From Sphingobacterium paludis (lineage in GTDB: Bacteria; Bacteroidota; Bacteroidia; Sphingobacteriales; Sphingobacteriaceae): DNA of 64,000 nucleotides. Positions 1-8,473 of the stretch are shown here, one piece after another. The stretch covers positions 248,001 through 312,000 of the forward strand of contig NZ_SNZV01000001.1 in assembly GCF_004364125.1 (NCBI RefSeq), in the 5' to 3' direction. The notes below the pieces were generated by a model. It saw nothing but the letters and a program-made list of their open reading frames with translations, had not been told where the DNA came from and ran no database searches. Each line of letters opens with the position of its first letter. Position 1 is the stretch's first letter. Made by a program: the position numbers and the translations under genes.

Positions 1-68
1 AGATTAGAAAGCGTGGTGAGTTATACGTCGATAGCGATAAATTCCTATTTTTGTCTAAATTAAATTTT

Positions 69-746
69 ATGCAAATTCTTGTAGTTGAAGATGATAACCG
101 TATAAGCAACTTTCTCATCAAAGGGTTAGAGGAATTTGGCTATTTGGTCACGCTGTGTAAAAATGCGGAAGATGTCCTTTCGCATTACATGCATGTAGAG
201 TGGGATTTGATTATTTTGGATATTATGTTGGAGGGGATGGATGGCGTACAGTTGCTCCAAACGCTGCGTTACAAAAAAGTGTATACGCCGATCTTAATGC
301 TAAGTGCCTTGAACAGTGTTCAGGATAAGGTGTCTGCACTGGATTATGGAGCCGATGATTATCTCACCAAGCCCTTTCATTTTGATGAGCTTTTATCTCG
401 CATCAAAGCCCTTACGCGGCGGCAGCAATATCAACAGCAGGAGACGCCAAAAGCAGAGCTATCTTTTGGCGATCTGCATATCAACTTGGAACAATACAAA
501 GTGACGCTTGGGTCGGAACCCATCGAATTGTCTCCACGAGAGTATAAGCTTTTGATTTATTTGACCGAAAATATAGATAAAACTGTAGGTCGTATACAAA
601 TACTCAACGCTGTGTGGGGAATAACTTTTGACAACCATACCAATGTGGTAGATGTGTACATCTCCTATTTGAGGAATAAAATTGAAAAAGGCGATCGCAA
701 GTATATTTATACCGTCAAGGGCGTGGGCTATATGTTCAAAATATAA
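69..746 (+). CDS. OmpR/PhoB-family response regulator (CusR/CopR-like)
   Basis: A 225-residue DNA-binding response regulator. The receiver domain (about 1-115) shows the acidic pair D8/D9, the phospho-acceptor D51 in LIILDIML and the LTKPF lysine; a winged-helix domain (about 130-225) ends with the usual YTVKGVGYMF strand. The frame stays open from a TTG at 51, but ATG at 69 gives the canonical start MQILVVEDD. The sensor kinase follows after 3 bp and a metal-type RND pump after that, so its likely job is inducing the pump in response to a metal ion; this is inferred from order only. The family is certain, the signal is not. Confidence 0.93.
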   Translation: MQILVVEDDNRISNFLIKGLEEFGYLVTLCKNAEDVLSHYMHVEWDLIILDIMLEGMDGVQLLQTLRYKKVYTPILMLSALNSVQDKVSALDYGADDYLTKPFHFDELLSRIKALTRRQQYQQQETPKAELSFGDLHINLEQYKVTLGSEPIELSPREYKLLIYLTENIDKTVGRIQILNAVWGITFDNHTNVVDVYISYLRNKIEKGDRKYIYTVKGVGYMFKI

Positions 747-749
747 GAC

Positions 750-2084
750 ATGAAGTTAAAACATCGGCTGTCCCTGTATTCTGTTACCAGCTTTAGCGTA
801 GCGATGCTTTTTTTTTCCGGCGTAATCTATTTCTCTTATTACGCCCAGATGAAAGATAAAGAATATCAATCGCTGGAAAGTAAATCATTACTGGCTGCCA
901 TATATTATTTAGAGCAAGACGAGCTGTCGCTGAAAGAGCACGCTAACGTCAAAACGCAGTTGCAAAAAACCATTTCGCGAACTAACATTGCTGTTTTTGA
1001 TAGTTTGAATAGCAGGCAGAATGGCGATATGAAGTCGCTTGAGGATATTTCCGAAGACTTTCTAAGCAAGGTGCGTTCGCAACAAGTGGCATCATTTGAT
1101 AGTAAGGACTACTTTTATAATGGTATTTTTTACCATGACAATGAAGGAGATTTTGTCGTCGTGACACGAGAATCTAAAGAAGATTTTAGCGCGCAGATGT
1201 TGTCTTTATCCCATATTTTGCTGTTGGTGTTTTTGCTCGGGGTCGTATTCATCTTTTTGTTTTCACAATACCTGAGCTACATCGCCTATCAGCCGCTCGT
1301 ACGCATTGTCAATCAAATTAAAAAGAAGGATACGCAGAATTTTAACGAACCTTTAATTCTCACAGAGACGTATTCGGAGGTGGAAGACTTAGTGAAAACG
1401 TACAATCATTTCATCTCCCGAATTGCCGAAACCTTTAACGTCCAAAAGAATTTCATCGATTACGTTTCGCATGAACTTCGTACACCGATCACGGCCTTGC
1501 TAGGTACATTGGAGGTCACGAATACGAAGCGCAGGACGATACAGGAGTATGAGGCCGTCATTACAGAGTTGAAGCAATATACATCCGATCTGCAAGAGAC
1601 GCTAGATCAAATGATGTTGTTGTCTGGTGCGAAAACGAATTTTGAGTTTCAACATATTCGTGTGGATGAGGTCATATGGCAGTTGGTAGAGAATATGGTG
1701 CTCTACCATCAAGCCAAGGTAGAAGTTGATATTCGGGTCAATGACCAGGCTCTTTTAACAATGGACGGAAATGATAAATTGTTGGAATTGGCCATTGGAA
1801 ATTTATTGGAAAATGCGATTAAATATTCGGATAATCAACCTGTGAAAATTTTGTTTACCGAAGTGAGAGGGCGATTGCAGCTTTCCATCATGGATCAGGG
1901 CATAGGTATATCTCAGCACGATCTTCGATACATTCGGCAGAATTTTTATCGCGGCAACAATACCCAAAATTATCAAGGTAAGGGAATAGGCTTATCCATT
2001 GCCAACATCATCTTTACCTTGCACAAAATCGATATGCAAATCGTTTCTCAACAAAATGGCACTACGGTCATTTTGCTTTTCTAA
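750..2084 (+). CDS. Sensor histidine kinase (CusS/CzcS-like)
   Basis: A 444-residue membrane kinase and the cognate partner of the preceding regulator. One membrane segment lies near residues 12-32 and a second near 152-172, bracketing a periplasmic sensor of about 120 residues. A HAMP-like linker leads to the H-box with phospho-acceptor His241 in the DYVSHELRTP motif, then an ATPase domain with N-box GNLLENAIKYSD, G1 DQGIGIS and G2 GKGIGLS. The periplasmic part shows no cysteine or obvious His/Met metal cluster, so metal sensing is inferred only from the RND genes downstream. Confidence 0.92.
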   Translation: MKLKHRLSLYSVTSFSVAMLFFSGVIYFSYYAQMKDKEYQSLESKSLLAAIYYLEQDELSLKEHANVKTQLQKTISRTNIAVFDSLNSRQNGDMKSLEDISEDFLSKVRSQQVASFDSKDYFYNGIFYHDNEGDFVVVTRESKEDFSAQMLSLSHILLLVFLLGVVFIFLFSQYLSYIAYQPLVRIVNQIKKKDTQNFNEPLILTETYSEVEDLVKTYNHFISRIAETFNVQKNFIDYVSHELRTPITALLGTLEVTNTKRRTIQEYEAVITELKQYTSDLQETLDQMMLLSGAKTNFEFQHIRVDEVIWQLVENMVLYHQAKVEVDIRVNDQALLTMDGNDKLLELAIGNLLENAIKYSDNQPVKILFTEVRGRLQLSIMDQGIGISQHDLRYIRQNFYRGNNTQNYQGKGIGLSIANIIFTLHKIDMQIVSQQNGTTVILLF

Positions 2085-2128
2085 TTGAATTCTAATCTAC
2101 CTTAAAATTCCCCTTAATGCCTGTCTGC

Positions 2129-2136
2129 TAGCTTTG
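2129..2136 (+). promoter_or_regulatory. Possible -7 box before the metal efflux genes
   Basis: TAGCTTTG fits the Bacteroidota -7 consensus TAnnTTTG in the 70-bp gap between the kinase and the TolC-like gene. No clear -33 TTTG lies at the expected distance and the implied leader is very short, so this is weak. Confidence 0.2.
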
Positions 2137-2154
2137 CAGGAAACGATGTAACAG

Positions 2155-3408
2155 GTGAAGTATATATTTTTAAGCATTCTATCCACTTTCTTATTCTTAG
2201 TTGGCCATGGTCAGTCATACTCGCTACAACAACTGGAAGCGAGTTTTCTGGAGAACAACTACGCGCTACTGGCCAGCAAGTTTGACATTAGCCGTGCAGA
2301 AGCAGAGGTTATTCAAGAACGGGTCTGGCCGAATCCTACAATTTATATCGACCAGGTTAACTTATGGTCTAACCGTACTGTTGATCTGTTGCCTAGATTG
2401 ATTGGTGAATATGGCCGAAAGCAACAGCTTGTTGCTGGTTTGGAGCAGCTTATCGAGACAGCAGGCAAACGAAAGAAACGTGTGGTGATCAAGCAGCTCG
2501 AGCAAAAAACGTCCATATATGAGTTTGAAGAGTTGACGCGTGAACTCAAGAAAGAACTGCGTCAAGCCTATTACCGGTTGGCCAGTTTATCGCAAGAACA
2601 TCAACAGCTCGAAGCTATTGTGGCATTATTTAAACAGTTAAATGAGCAATACGAGCGTCAAGTCGTGTTAGAAAACGTTTCCCGGGTGGACTATCATCGT
2701 GTGCAATCCGAGTATGTTTCCTTGCGAAAAGAGCAGGTAGATTTGGAAGACGATATAGCCGAAGATCTTGAAAAATTGCGCGTGTTAACGCAGTTGGAAG
2801 GACTTAGGCTTTCCCAATTGGTTTTTGATACGCAGGAGCAACAACGGATGAAGCCCTTACCTGCGGATATTCTTGAGCTGGCAATGGGGCAAAACATCGG
2901 CATAAAACGTCAGGCTACGGAATTAGAAAAGGCAGGGACGCAGTTGATGCTGGAGAAGGCGCAGCGCAAACCCGATCTCACCTTGATGTTGGGCTATGAT
3001 CGTGGCGGAAATACCATGCAAGATTTCATTGGTGTAGGCGTCAGTGTAGATCTGCCTGTTTTCAATAAAAATAAGGGTAATATCAAAGCCGCGGAATTTC
3101 AGGTGAAGAAAGAGGAAGCTGTACAGCACGCGCTAAAATGGGAATTGGAAAGCGCTGTTATTCGGTTGAATGGGCAACTACAAAAGTATCAACATTCGCT
3201 ATCAGATTGGCCCACCGATGCTTCAATGGGTAGACAAGATATGCTCGATGGCTACAAAAAACATTTACAATCGGGACAGGTTACGTTGATCGAATTTATC
3301 GATTTCACGCAGGCATCACGAGATGCACATAAGGCTTATTTAGACACTTGGGAAAATTACAATATTACGTATGAAGAGTTACAATACTTGGTGGGGAAAG
3401 ATTTCTAG
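2155..3408 (+). CDS. TolC-family outer membrane efflux protein (CusC/CzcC-like)
   Basis: A 417-residue outer-membrane channel subunit of a tripartite metal efflux pump. It starts with GTG; no nearby in-frame ATG exists and the signal peptide begins directly (MKYIFLSILSTFLFLVGHG). The body is long amphipathic helices rich in Gln/Glu/Lys, with the internally repeated OEP layout and VGVSVDLPVFNKNKG, the typical beta-strand to helix transition of TolC relatives. The adaptor begins 7 bp after the stop and the RND pump follows, so the three genes should form one pump spanning both membranes. The copper/cobalt-zinc-cadmium assignment comes from the RND partner. Confidence 0.88.
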   Translation: MKYIFLSILSTFLFLVGHGQSYSLQQLEASFLENNYALLASKFDISRAEAEVIQERVWPNPTIYIDQVNLWSNRTVDLLPRLIGEYGRKQQLVAGLEQLIETAGKRKKRVVIKQLEQKTSIYEFEELTRELKKELRQAYYRLASLSQEHQQLEAIVALFKQLNEQYERQVVLENVSRVDYHRVQSEYVSLRKEQVDLEDDIAEDLEKLRVLTQLEGLRLSQLVFDTQEQQRMKPLPADILELAMGQNIGIKRQATELEKAGTQLMLEKAQRKPDLTLMLGYDRGGNTMQDFIGVGVSVDLPVFNKNKGNIKAAEFQVKKEEAVQHALKWELESAVIRLNGQLQKYQHSLSDWPTDASMGRQDMLDGYKKHLQSGQVTLIEFIDFTQASRDAHKAYLDTWENYNITYEELQYLVGKDF

Positions 3409-3415
3409 CCAGCAG

Positions 3416-4525
3416 ATGAGAAGCAGCAAGAACTTATTGTCCCTCGCGGGATTTATGCTGCTCGCTGCCAGCTGCGGGCAGGGGACTGGCCAGACGGCGG
3501 ATGGCGCAGCAGACTCGCTCGCACAGCATGCATTTTGTTTGAACGATCAGTTGAAGAAATCCACCGAAATTATTACGGTCAGTGAACAGCCTATCAACGA
3601 GCAGCTCAGCTTGTCGGGTAAGATCGAATACAATGAAAATGACATGGTCGCGTTTCGCAGTCTTCTGGAAGGGGTGGTTGAAAATGTTCAATTTGAATTG
3701 GGGGACTATGTACAGAAAGGACAAGTTTTGGCGAGCATTAAGTCGACCCAAATTCAAGAATTGTACCAACAGCAGCGTAGCCAGCAGAGCCAGATTGCGC
3801 TATTGGAGAAGCAAATTCGTTCGAAAAAAGAATTGGCGACAGATGGCTTACTCAGTATGCCAGAGGTGCGTATTGCCGAGCAGGAATTGGAAGGAGCCCA
3901 TATCGAATTGGATCGGATACAGCAGAGTCTGCAGCTTTACCGTGCTGCCGGGAACGGTAGCTTTCAGATTTTAGCACCCAAAAATGGCTACATCATTCAA
4001 AAGGCTGTTAGCTCGGGGCAAAGCATCACCACCGAGAGTGAGCCTATCTTTTCTATATCCAACCTTAAAGAAGTATGGGTAATGGTCAACATCTACGCCA
4101 ACAACCTGCGGTATGTGAACGAAGGCGATGAGGTCAAGGTGCGAACAATAGCCTATCCAGACAAGTTTTACACGGGGAAAATTGACAAGATATACAACGT
4201 GTTTGACTATAACGAGCACGTGCTCAAAGCTCGCGTGGTGCTGGCCAACCAAAATTTGAACCTCATGCCGGGACTTAGTGCAGACATCATTATCAACACG
4301 AAAAATAGCTCGGGTAATGCTTTTGCGATTCCTAATAGAGCCAAAGTCTTTAGTAACAACAAAGAGTATGTTGTGGTGTATAAAGATGATTGCCATATGG
4401 AGCTGCGTCGGATACGCGGCATTGCAGAGAATGAAGAATACACGTTTGTGAAAGAAGAGTTGCAAGACGGAGAAAAAGTTATTGGGACAAATGCATTGCT
4501 GATTTTTGAGCAAATGAATCCATAA
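3416..4525 (+). CDS. Periplasmic adaptor (HlyD/CusB-like) lipoprotein
   Basis: A 369-residue membrane-fusion protein. ATG 3416 is preferred over the in-frame ATG at 3371, which lies inside the preceding gene, because it gives a lipoprotein signal ending in LLAAS-C. A split biotinyl-lipoyl domain (EGVVENVQFELGDYVQKGQVLASI and ILAPKNGYIIQKAVSSGQSI) flanks an alpha-helical hairpin of about 75 residues, followed by beta-barrel and membrane-proximal domains. The protein bridges the RND pump to the outer-membrane channel. No N-terminal Met-rich copper motif of the E. coli CusB kind is visible; a lone HAFCLND segment follows the lipobox. Confidence 0.9.
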   Translation: MRSSKNLLSLAGFMLLAASCGQGTGQTADGAADSLAQHAFCLNDQLKKSTEIITVSEQPINEQLSLSGKIEYNENDMVAFRSLLEGVVENVQFELGDYVQKGQVLASIKSTQIQELYQQQRSQQSQIALLEKQIRSKKELATDGLLSMPEVRIAEQELEGAHIELDRIQQSLQLYRAAGNGSFQILAPKNGYIIQKAVSSGQSITTESEPIFSISNLKEVWVMVNIYANNLRYVNEGDEVKVRTIAYPDKFYTGKIDKIYNVFDYNEHVLKARVVLANQNLNLMPGLSADIIINTKNSSGNAFAIPNRAKVFSNNKEYVVVYKDDCHMELRRIRGIAENEEYTFVKEELQDGEKVIGTNALLIFEQMNP

Positions 4526-4542
4526 GTAGAGAGGAACGGAAA

Positions 4543-7500
4543 ATGAAGAAATTAGTACAAAATGTAGTGACCTTTTCGCTGCGCAATACCACATTCATTT
4601 TATTTGCTGTTTTTGCTTTGCTGTTTGGCGGCATTTATGCCCTCAAGCATACGGCCATCGAGGCATTTCCAGATGTTACGAATACGCGTGCTCGCATCAT
4701 TACGCAATGGCCAGGGCGCAGTGCCGAGGAAATGGAAAAGTTGGTAACCTTACCCATTTCGAAAGAGGTTAATAGTATTCCTCGAAAATCCAACGTGCGC
4801 TCCATTTCCTTATTTGGGCTTTCCGTGGTTACGGTACAATTTGAAGATGGTGTGGATGATTTCTATGCGCAGCAATATGTCTCCAATAAGGTGGGCGGCG
4901 TGGAACTGCCGGAAGGCGCTGACGCGTCCATCGAGCCTCCTTCAGGAGCTACAGGAGAAATCTTTCGGTATGTCGTTAAAAGCGATTTGCCTATTAAGGA
5001 AATCACCGCCATTCAAGATTGGGTCATCGAACGCGAACTGCTGGGGGTTCAAGGTGTGGCCGATGTCGTGAGTTTCGGCGGTGAAGAGAAGATCTACGAA
5101 ATAAAGATTAACCCTACAGAACTCAAAAACTACGATCTTTCCCCACTGGATATTTATGAAGCGGTGTCCAAATCAAATGTTAATGTGGGTGGGGATGTTA
5201 TCCAGCAGGGCGATCAGGCATATGTTGTCCGTGGAGTAGGTTTGTTGGATAAATTGGACGACATTGGCAATATCACGGTAAAGCTGAACGGATCTACGCC
5301 GGTGCTGATCAAAAATGTGGCAGATGTAGTGGTTTCTGGCAAGCCACGCTTGGGACAGATGGGCTTTAACGACGAGAGCGATCTCGTTGAGGGCATTGTC
5401 ATTATGCTGCGCGGTGAAAATCCATCGGCGGTGATCGAGCATATTAAGGCGAAAGTTGACGAGCTAAACACCCGGATCTTACCAAAAGGGGTGAAGATAG
5501 AAACCATTGTTGATCGTACCAAATTGGTAGACAACACGGTGCACACCGTGTCGAAAAACTTGATTGAAGGTATTTTATTGGTATCGTTAATCGTGTTTGT
5601 CTTCCTATATAATTGGAAGTCTACGTTGATCGTTGCCTCGGTAATCCCCTTATCTTTTCTGTTCGCCATAATTATGTTGCGGATTCAGGGATTGCCAGCC
5701 AATCTGATATCTATGGGTTCGCTAGACTTTGGCTTGTTGCTGGAGGGCACCTTGGTGATTGTGGAAACGGTATTTGTGGCGCTAGCGGGGCTATCGCACC
5801 GCGTGGGCGCGGCGAAGTTTGCAAAAATGAGCAAGCTTGGTGTCATTAAAAAAAGCGCAGGTAGCGTAGCATCTTACATCTTCTTCGCATTGTTGATCTT
5901 AATCGTGGCTTTGCTTCCTATTTTTTCTTTTCAAAAAGTGGAAGGTAAAATGTTTACACCGCTGGCTTTTACATTGGGCTATGCCTTATTAGGTTCGCTA
6001 ATCTTGAGTCTAACCTATGTTCCGGCGATGTGTAAATTACTCTTCACAAAAGGGATCGAAGAAAAGGAGAACTGGGTTACCCGTTTCTTCCAACGGACGA
6101 TCTATGGGATGTTTAGTGCCGCTTTTCAATACAAGAAGACGACGGTGGCAATCTTTGTAGGCCTGCTAGCCGTATGCTTTCTAAAGTTTATGCATTATGG
6201 ATCAGAGTTTTTACCGAAACTGAACGAGGGAGCGATTTACATTCGTGCAACCTTACCGAATAGTGTGAACTTGACGGAATCCACCCGTTTAACAAAGGAG
6301 ATGAAAAAGATTATGGTCGATAATTGCGAAGAGATTGAATTTATCTTCACGCAAACCGGCCGACCAAATGACGGAACGGATCCTACTGGCTTTTTCAATA
6401 TAGAATTTAATGTACAGCTGAAGGATGAACAAGAGTGGAAAGGCAAAACGACCAAGGAGGAGATTATTCAGCGTTTGCGGGAGCAACTTCAACATTATCC
6501 GGGAATCAACTTTGGTTTTAGCCAACCGATACAAGATAATGTAGAAGAGTACGTGGCCGGTGTGAAAAGTGCTTTGGTAATCAAGATATTTGGCGATGAC
6601 CTGTATGATTTGGAAAAGTATGCCAACCGCGTGGCTGGCGCCATTAACAAGGTAGATGGCATTACCGATATTAATGTCTATAAGAACATTGGTCTTCCAG
6701 AGCTACGTATCCAGCTCCACGATGCAAAAATGGCAAAGTATGGTGTGTTTACAGCAGACGTTCAGGCGGTCATCGCGATGACGATAGGCGGTCAGGCCGC
6801 TACCAAGTTTTATGAGGGAGACCGCCAATTCGATATCGTATTACGTTTTAATGAAGCTTATCGAGACACGCCGGAGAAGATTAAAAATATCCTTATCCCG
6901 ACGAGCAGCGGCCAGAATATTCCTTTACAGGAGATTGCCACGGTTGGTTATCAAACCGGTCCTGCCTTTATCTACCGGGAAGGTAATAGTCGTTACATCG
7001 GTGTTGGATTTAGTATTGAGGGGCGAGATCTTGGTAGCACGATTGCGGAGGCCAAACGTGTGGTGGCCAAGGAAGTTTCCCTTCCATCCGAGAACCTCAT
7101 GCTTTGGGCAGGCGAGTTCGAAAGTAAGGAACGCGCTGCCAAACAATTAGCACTGGTAGTTCCCATTTCATTGGCCTTGATATTATTGCTCCTTTATGCC
7201 AATTTCGGTAATGCAAAAGATACGCTTATTTCCTCATTGACGCTAGCCTTTGCGTTTATCGGCGGCTTCATATCCTTGTGGATTACGGGCACAATTTTCG
7301 GCATTTCCGCAGGTATCGGATTTATCATCCTATTCGGTGTGGCAACGATTGACGGGATTGTACTGATCGGCGTGATACGGGACAATATGAAGCACAAAAT
7401 GCCATTACTGGAAGCAATCAAGACGGGCGTAAGAAGTCGTATACGGCCGGTGGTGATGATCGCGTTGATGGGTTCTATGGGTCTGCTGCCCGCGGCACTG

Positions 7501-7644
7501 TCTACCGGTATGGGGTCGGAGATACAAAAACCGCTAGCCATCATGATCGTCGGTGGATTGATTATTTGTCTGGTACTTAGTTTTACGGTTATCCCGGTGG
7601 TATTTTATTGGATGAATAGAAAAGAAGCGCAGGCGGGTAAATAA
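4543..7644 (+). CDS. CusA/CzcA-family heavy-metal RND efflux pump
   Basis: A 1033-residue inner-membrane proton-driven transporter, normal length for HME-RND pumps. It has TM1 followed by the IEAFPDVTNTRARI porter start, a duplicated porter/TM layout, and the TM4 proton-relay region in which D395, E401 and E408 occupy the places of the acidic triad D-D-E known from CzcA; the middle acid is Glu here. The second half carries FGVATIDGIVLIGVIRDN and RIRPVVMIALMGSMGLLPAA, typical of the family. It is the last gene of the regulator-kinase-CBA group. The transported metal (Cu/Ag or Co/Zn/Cd) cannot be told from sequence alone. Confidence 0.93.
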   Translation: MKKLVQNVVTFSLRNTTFILFAVFALLFGGIYALKHTAIEAFPDVTNTRARIITQWPGRSAEEMEKLVTLPISKEVNSIPRKSNVRSISLFGLSVVTVQFEDGVDDFYAQQYVSNKVGGVELPEGADASIEPPSGATGEIFRYVVKSDLPIKEITAIQDWVIERELLGVQGVADVVSFGGEEKIYEIKINPTELKNYDLSPLDIYEAVSKSNVNVGGDVIQQGDQAYVVRGVGLLDKLDDIGNITVKLNGSTPVLIKNVADVVVSGKPRLGQMGFNDESDLVEGIVIMLRGENPSAVIEHIKAKVDELNTRILPKGVKIETIVDRTKLVDNTVHTVSKNLIEGILLVSLIVFVFLYNWKSTLIVASVIPLSFLFAIIMLRIQGLPANLISMGSLDFGLLLEGTLVIVETVFVALAGLSHRVGAAKFAKMSKLGVIKKSAGSVASYIFFALLILIVALLPIFSFQKVEGKMFTPLAFTLGYALLGSLILSLTYVPAMCKLLFTKGIEEKENWVTRFFQRTIYGMFSAAFQYKKTTVAIFVGLLAVCFLKFMHYGSEFLPKLNEGAIYIRATLPNSVNLTESTRLTKEMKKIMVDNCEEIEFIFTQTGRPNDGTDPTGFFNIEFNVQLKDEQEWKGKTTKEEIIQRLREQLQHYPGINFGFSQPIQDNVEEYVAGVKSALVIKIFGDDLYDLEKYANRVAGAINKVDGITDINVYKNIGLPELRIQLHDAKMAKYGVFTADVQAVIAMTIGGQAATKFYEGDRQFDIVLRFNEAYRDTPEKIKNILIPTSSGQNIPLQEIATVGYQTGPAFIYREGNSRYIGVGFSIEGRDLGSTIAEAKRVVAKEVSLPSENLMLWAGEFESKERAAKQLALVVPISLALILLLLYANFGNAKDTLISSLTLAFAFIGGFISLWITGTIFGISAGIGFIILFGVATIDGIVLIGVIRDNMKHKMPLLEAIKTGVRSRIRPVVMIALMGSMGLLPAALSTGMGSEIQKPLAIMIVGGLIICLVLSFTVIPVVFYWMNRKEAQAGK

Positions 7645-7669
7645 ACTGAATATTATTTACCTTTGTGCC

Positions 7670-8200
7670 ATGAAAAAAAGAGACAAAGAAAAGAGCCCAA
7701 CCCCAACTTTCGATAGACCAGTAGACCGTCATTTCTATGAGATGGATCGGCAATTTACACAGGTCAATAAAGGTGCTTATGCACTTGCGTTGGGGATGGC
7801 TTTTTTCGGTGCGTTGGGTTTGGTCTGGATGATTCCCTTTCCGCAGCTCGCCTTTCTGCAAAAGCTGAATATGCAAACCTTTCTGAACTGGGGATCCTTT
7901 TACATTGCCGTCCTTATTTACCTTTATTTGCGGTTGGCACCTACATTATCTTACGCTATGCTCTTCACTATAGGAATTATGAGCTTTTTTATTGTGCAGC
8001 TGGAGTATGTAGAGCGCGCTGGCGGCCTGTCGGTGTGGTTTGTTTCGCTGCTATCTCTTAGTATTGGCGTAGTAGGAAGCTACCTTCTTGCTCGGAAAGA
8101 AGCAGGTGCTTTATCACCGCAAGTCTTTTGGCGCCTGCTTACATTAGGTCCAATCTGGCTTTGGTCGAAAGTGTTTAAAAAGCTCACTATCAAATATTAA
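7670..8200 (+). CDS. Membrane protein resembling Mpo1/DUF962, probably without catalytic His
   Basis: A 176-residue protein with a basic, Pro-rich N-terminus (1-25) and about four membrane helices (near 38-58, 75-93, 96-115, 122-142). The pattern NK-x3 followed by FFGALGLVWMIP, then LNW and LYLRL, is reminiscent of the DUF962/Mpo1 family (2-hydroxy fatty acid dioxygenase-like). The histidines that normally stand before and after the conserved Asn-Lys are replaced here (QFTQVNKGAY), so an iron-dependent oxygenase activity would not be expected. The family link is by eye. It starts 25 bp after the pump gene and may be co-transcribed. Confidence 0.5.
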   Translation: MKKRDKEKSPTPTFDRPVDRHFYEMDRQFTQVNKGAYALALGMAFFGALGLVWMIPFPQLAFLQKLNMQTFLNWGSFYIAVLIYLYLRLAPTLSYAMLFTIGIMSFFIVQLEYVERAGGLSVWFVSLLSLSIGVVGSYLLARKEAGALSPQVFWRLLTLGPIWLWSKVFKKLTIKY

Positions 8201-8473
8201 AGCGTTTAGTCACTAACTATAAATGCTGCTCGTGAGGCCTGTAAACGTATATATGAAAGACCAACCTAAACAATCCACGTAAGTGAAAAGATTTTTTATA
8301 GAATGACTTGCCTGCCCGTACAGATGCCGGACACTATTTCGAAACCTATATTTCCCATTGATATTAGTTAAATTGTATTAAATGGCATAATGTGTTTATG
8401 TATTACTACAATCGGTTTAGGCTATGTACCACATATTGGCTAACTTTATACCGTATATTTAAATAAGCATGTT
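8201..8473. other. Intergenic region upstream of pruA
   Basis: No convincing gene. It contains CCAACCTAAACAATCCACGT followed by AAGTGAAAAGA (8261-8291), which closely resembles the putative ECF promoter of the ferritin-like genes near 41453-41488, and a TAACTTTA box near 8440 that could serve as -7 element of pruA. A 22-codon ATG frame (8303-8371) is too short to support. Confidence 0.4.

Noticed and set aside
3971..4594. 207-codon frame on the minus strand
   Set aside because: It is antisense to the adaptor gene, which has clear homology; the product has no recognisable domain and mirrors codon structure.
8303..8371. 22-codon ATG frame downstream of the ECF-like sequence before pruA
   Set aside because: Too short and without any supporting feature.
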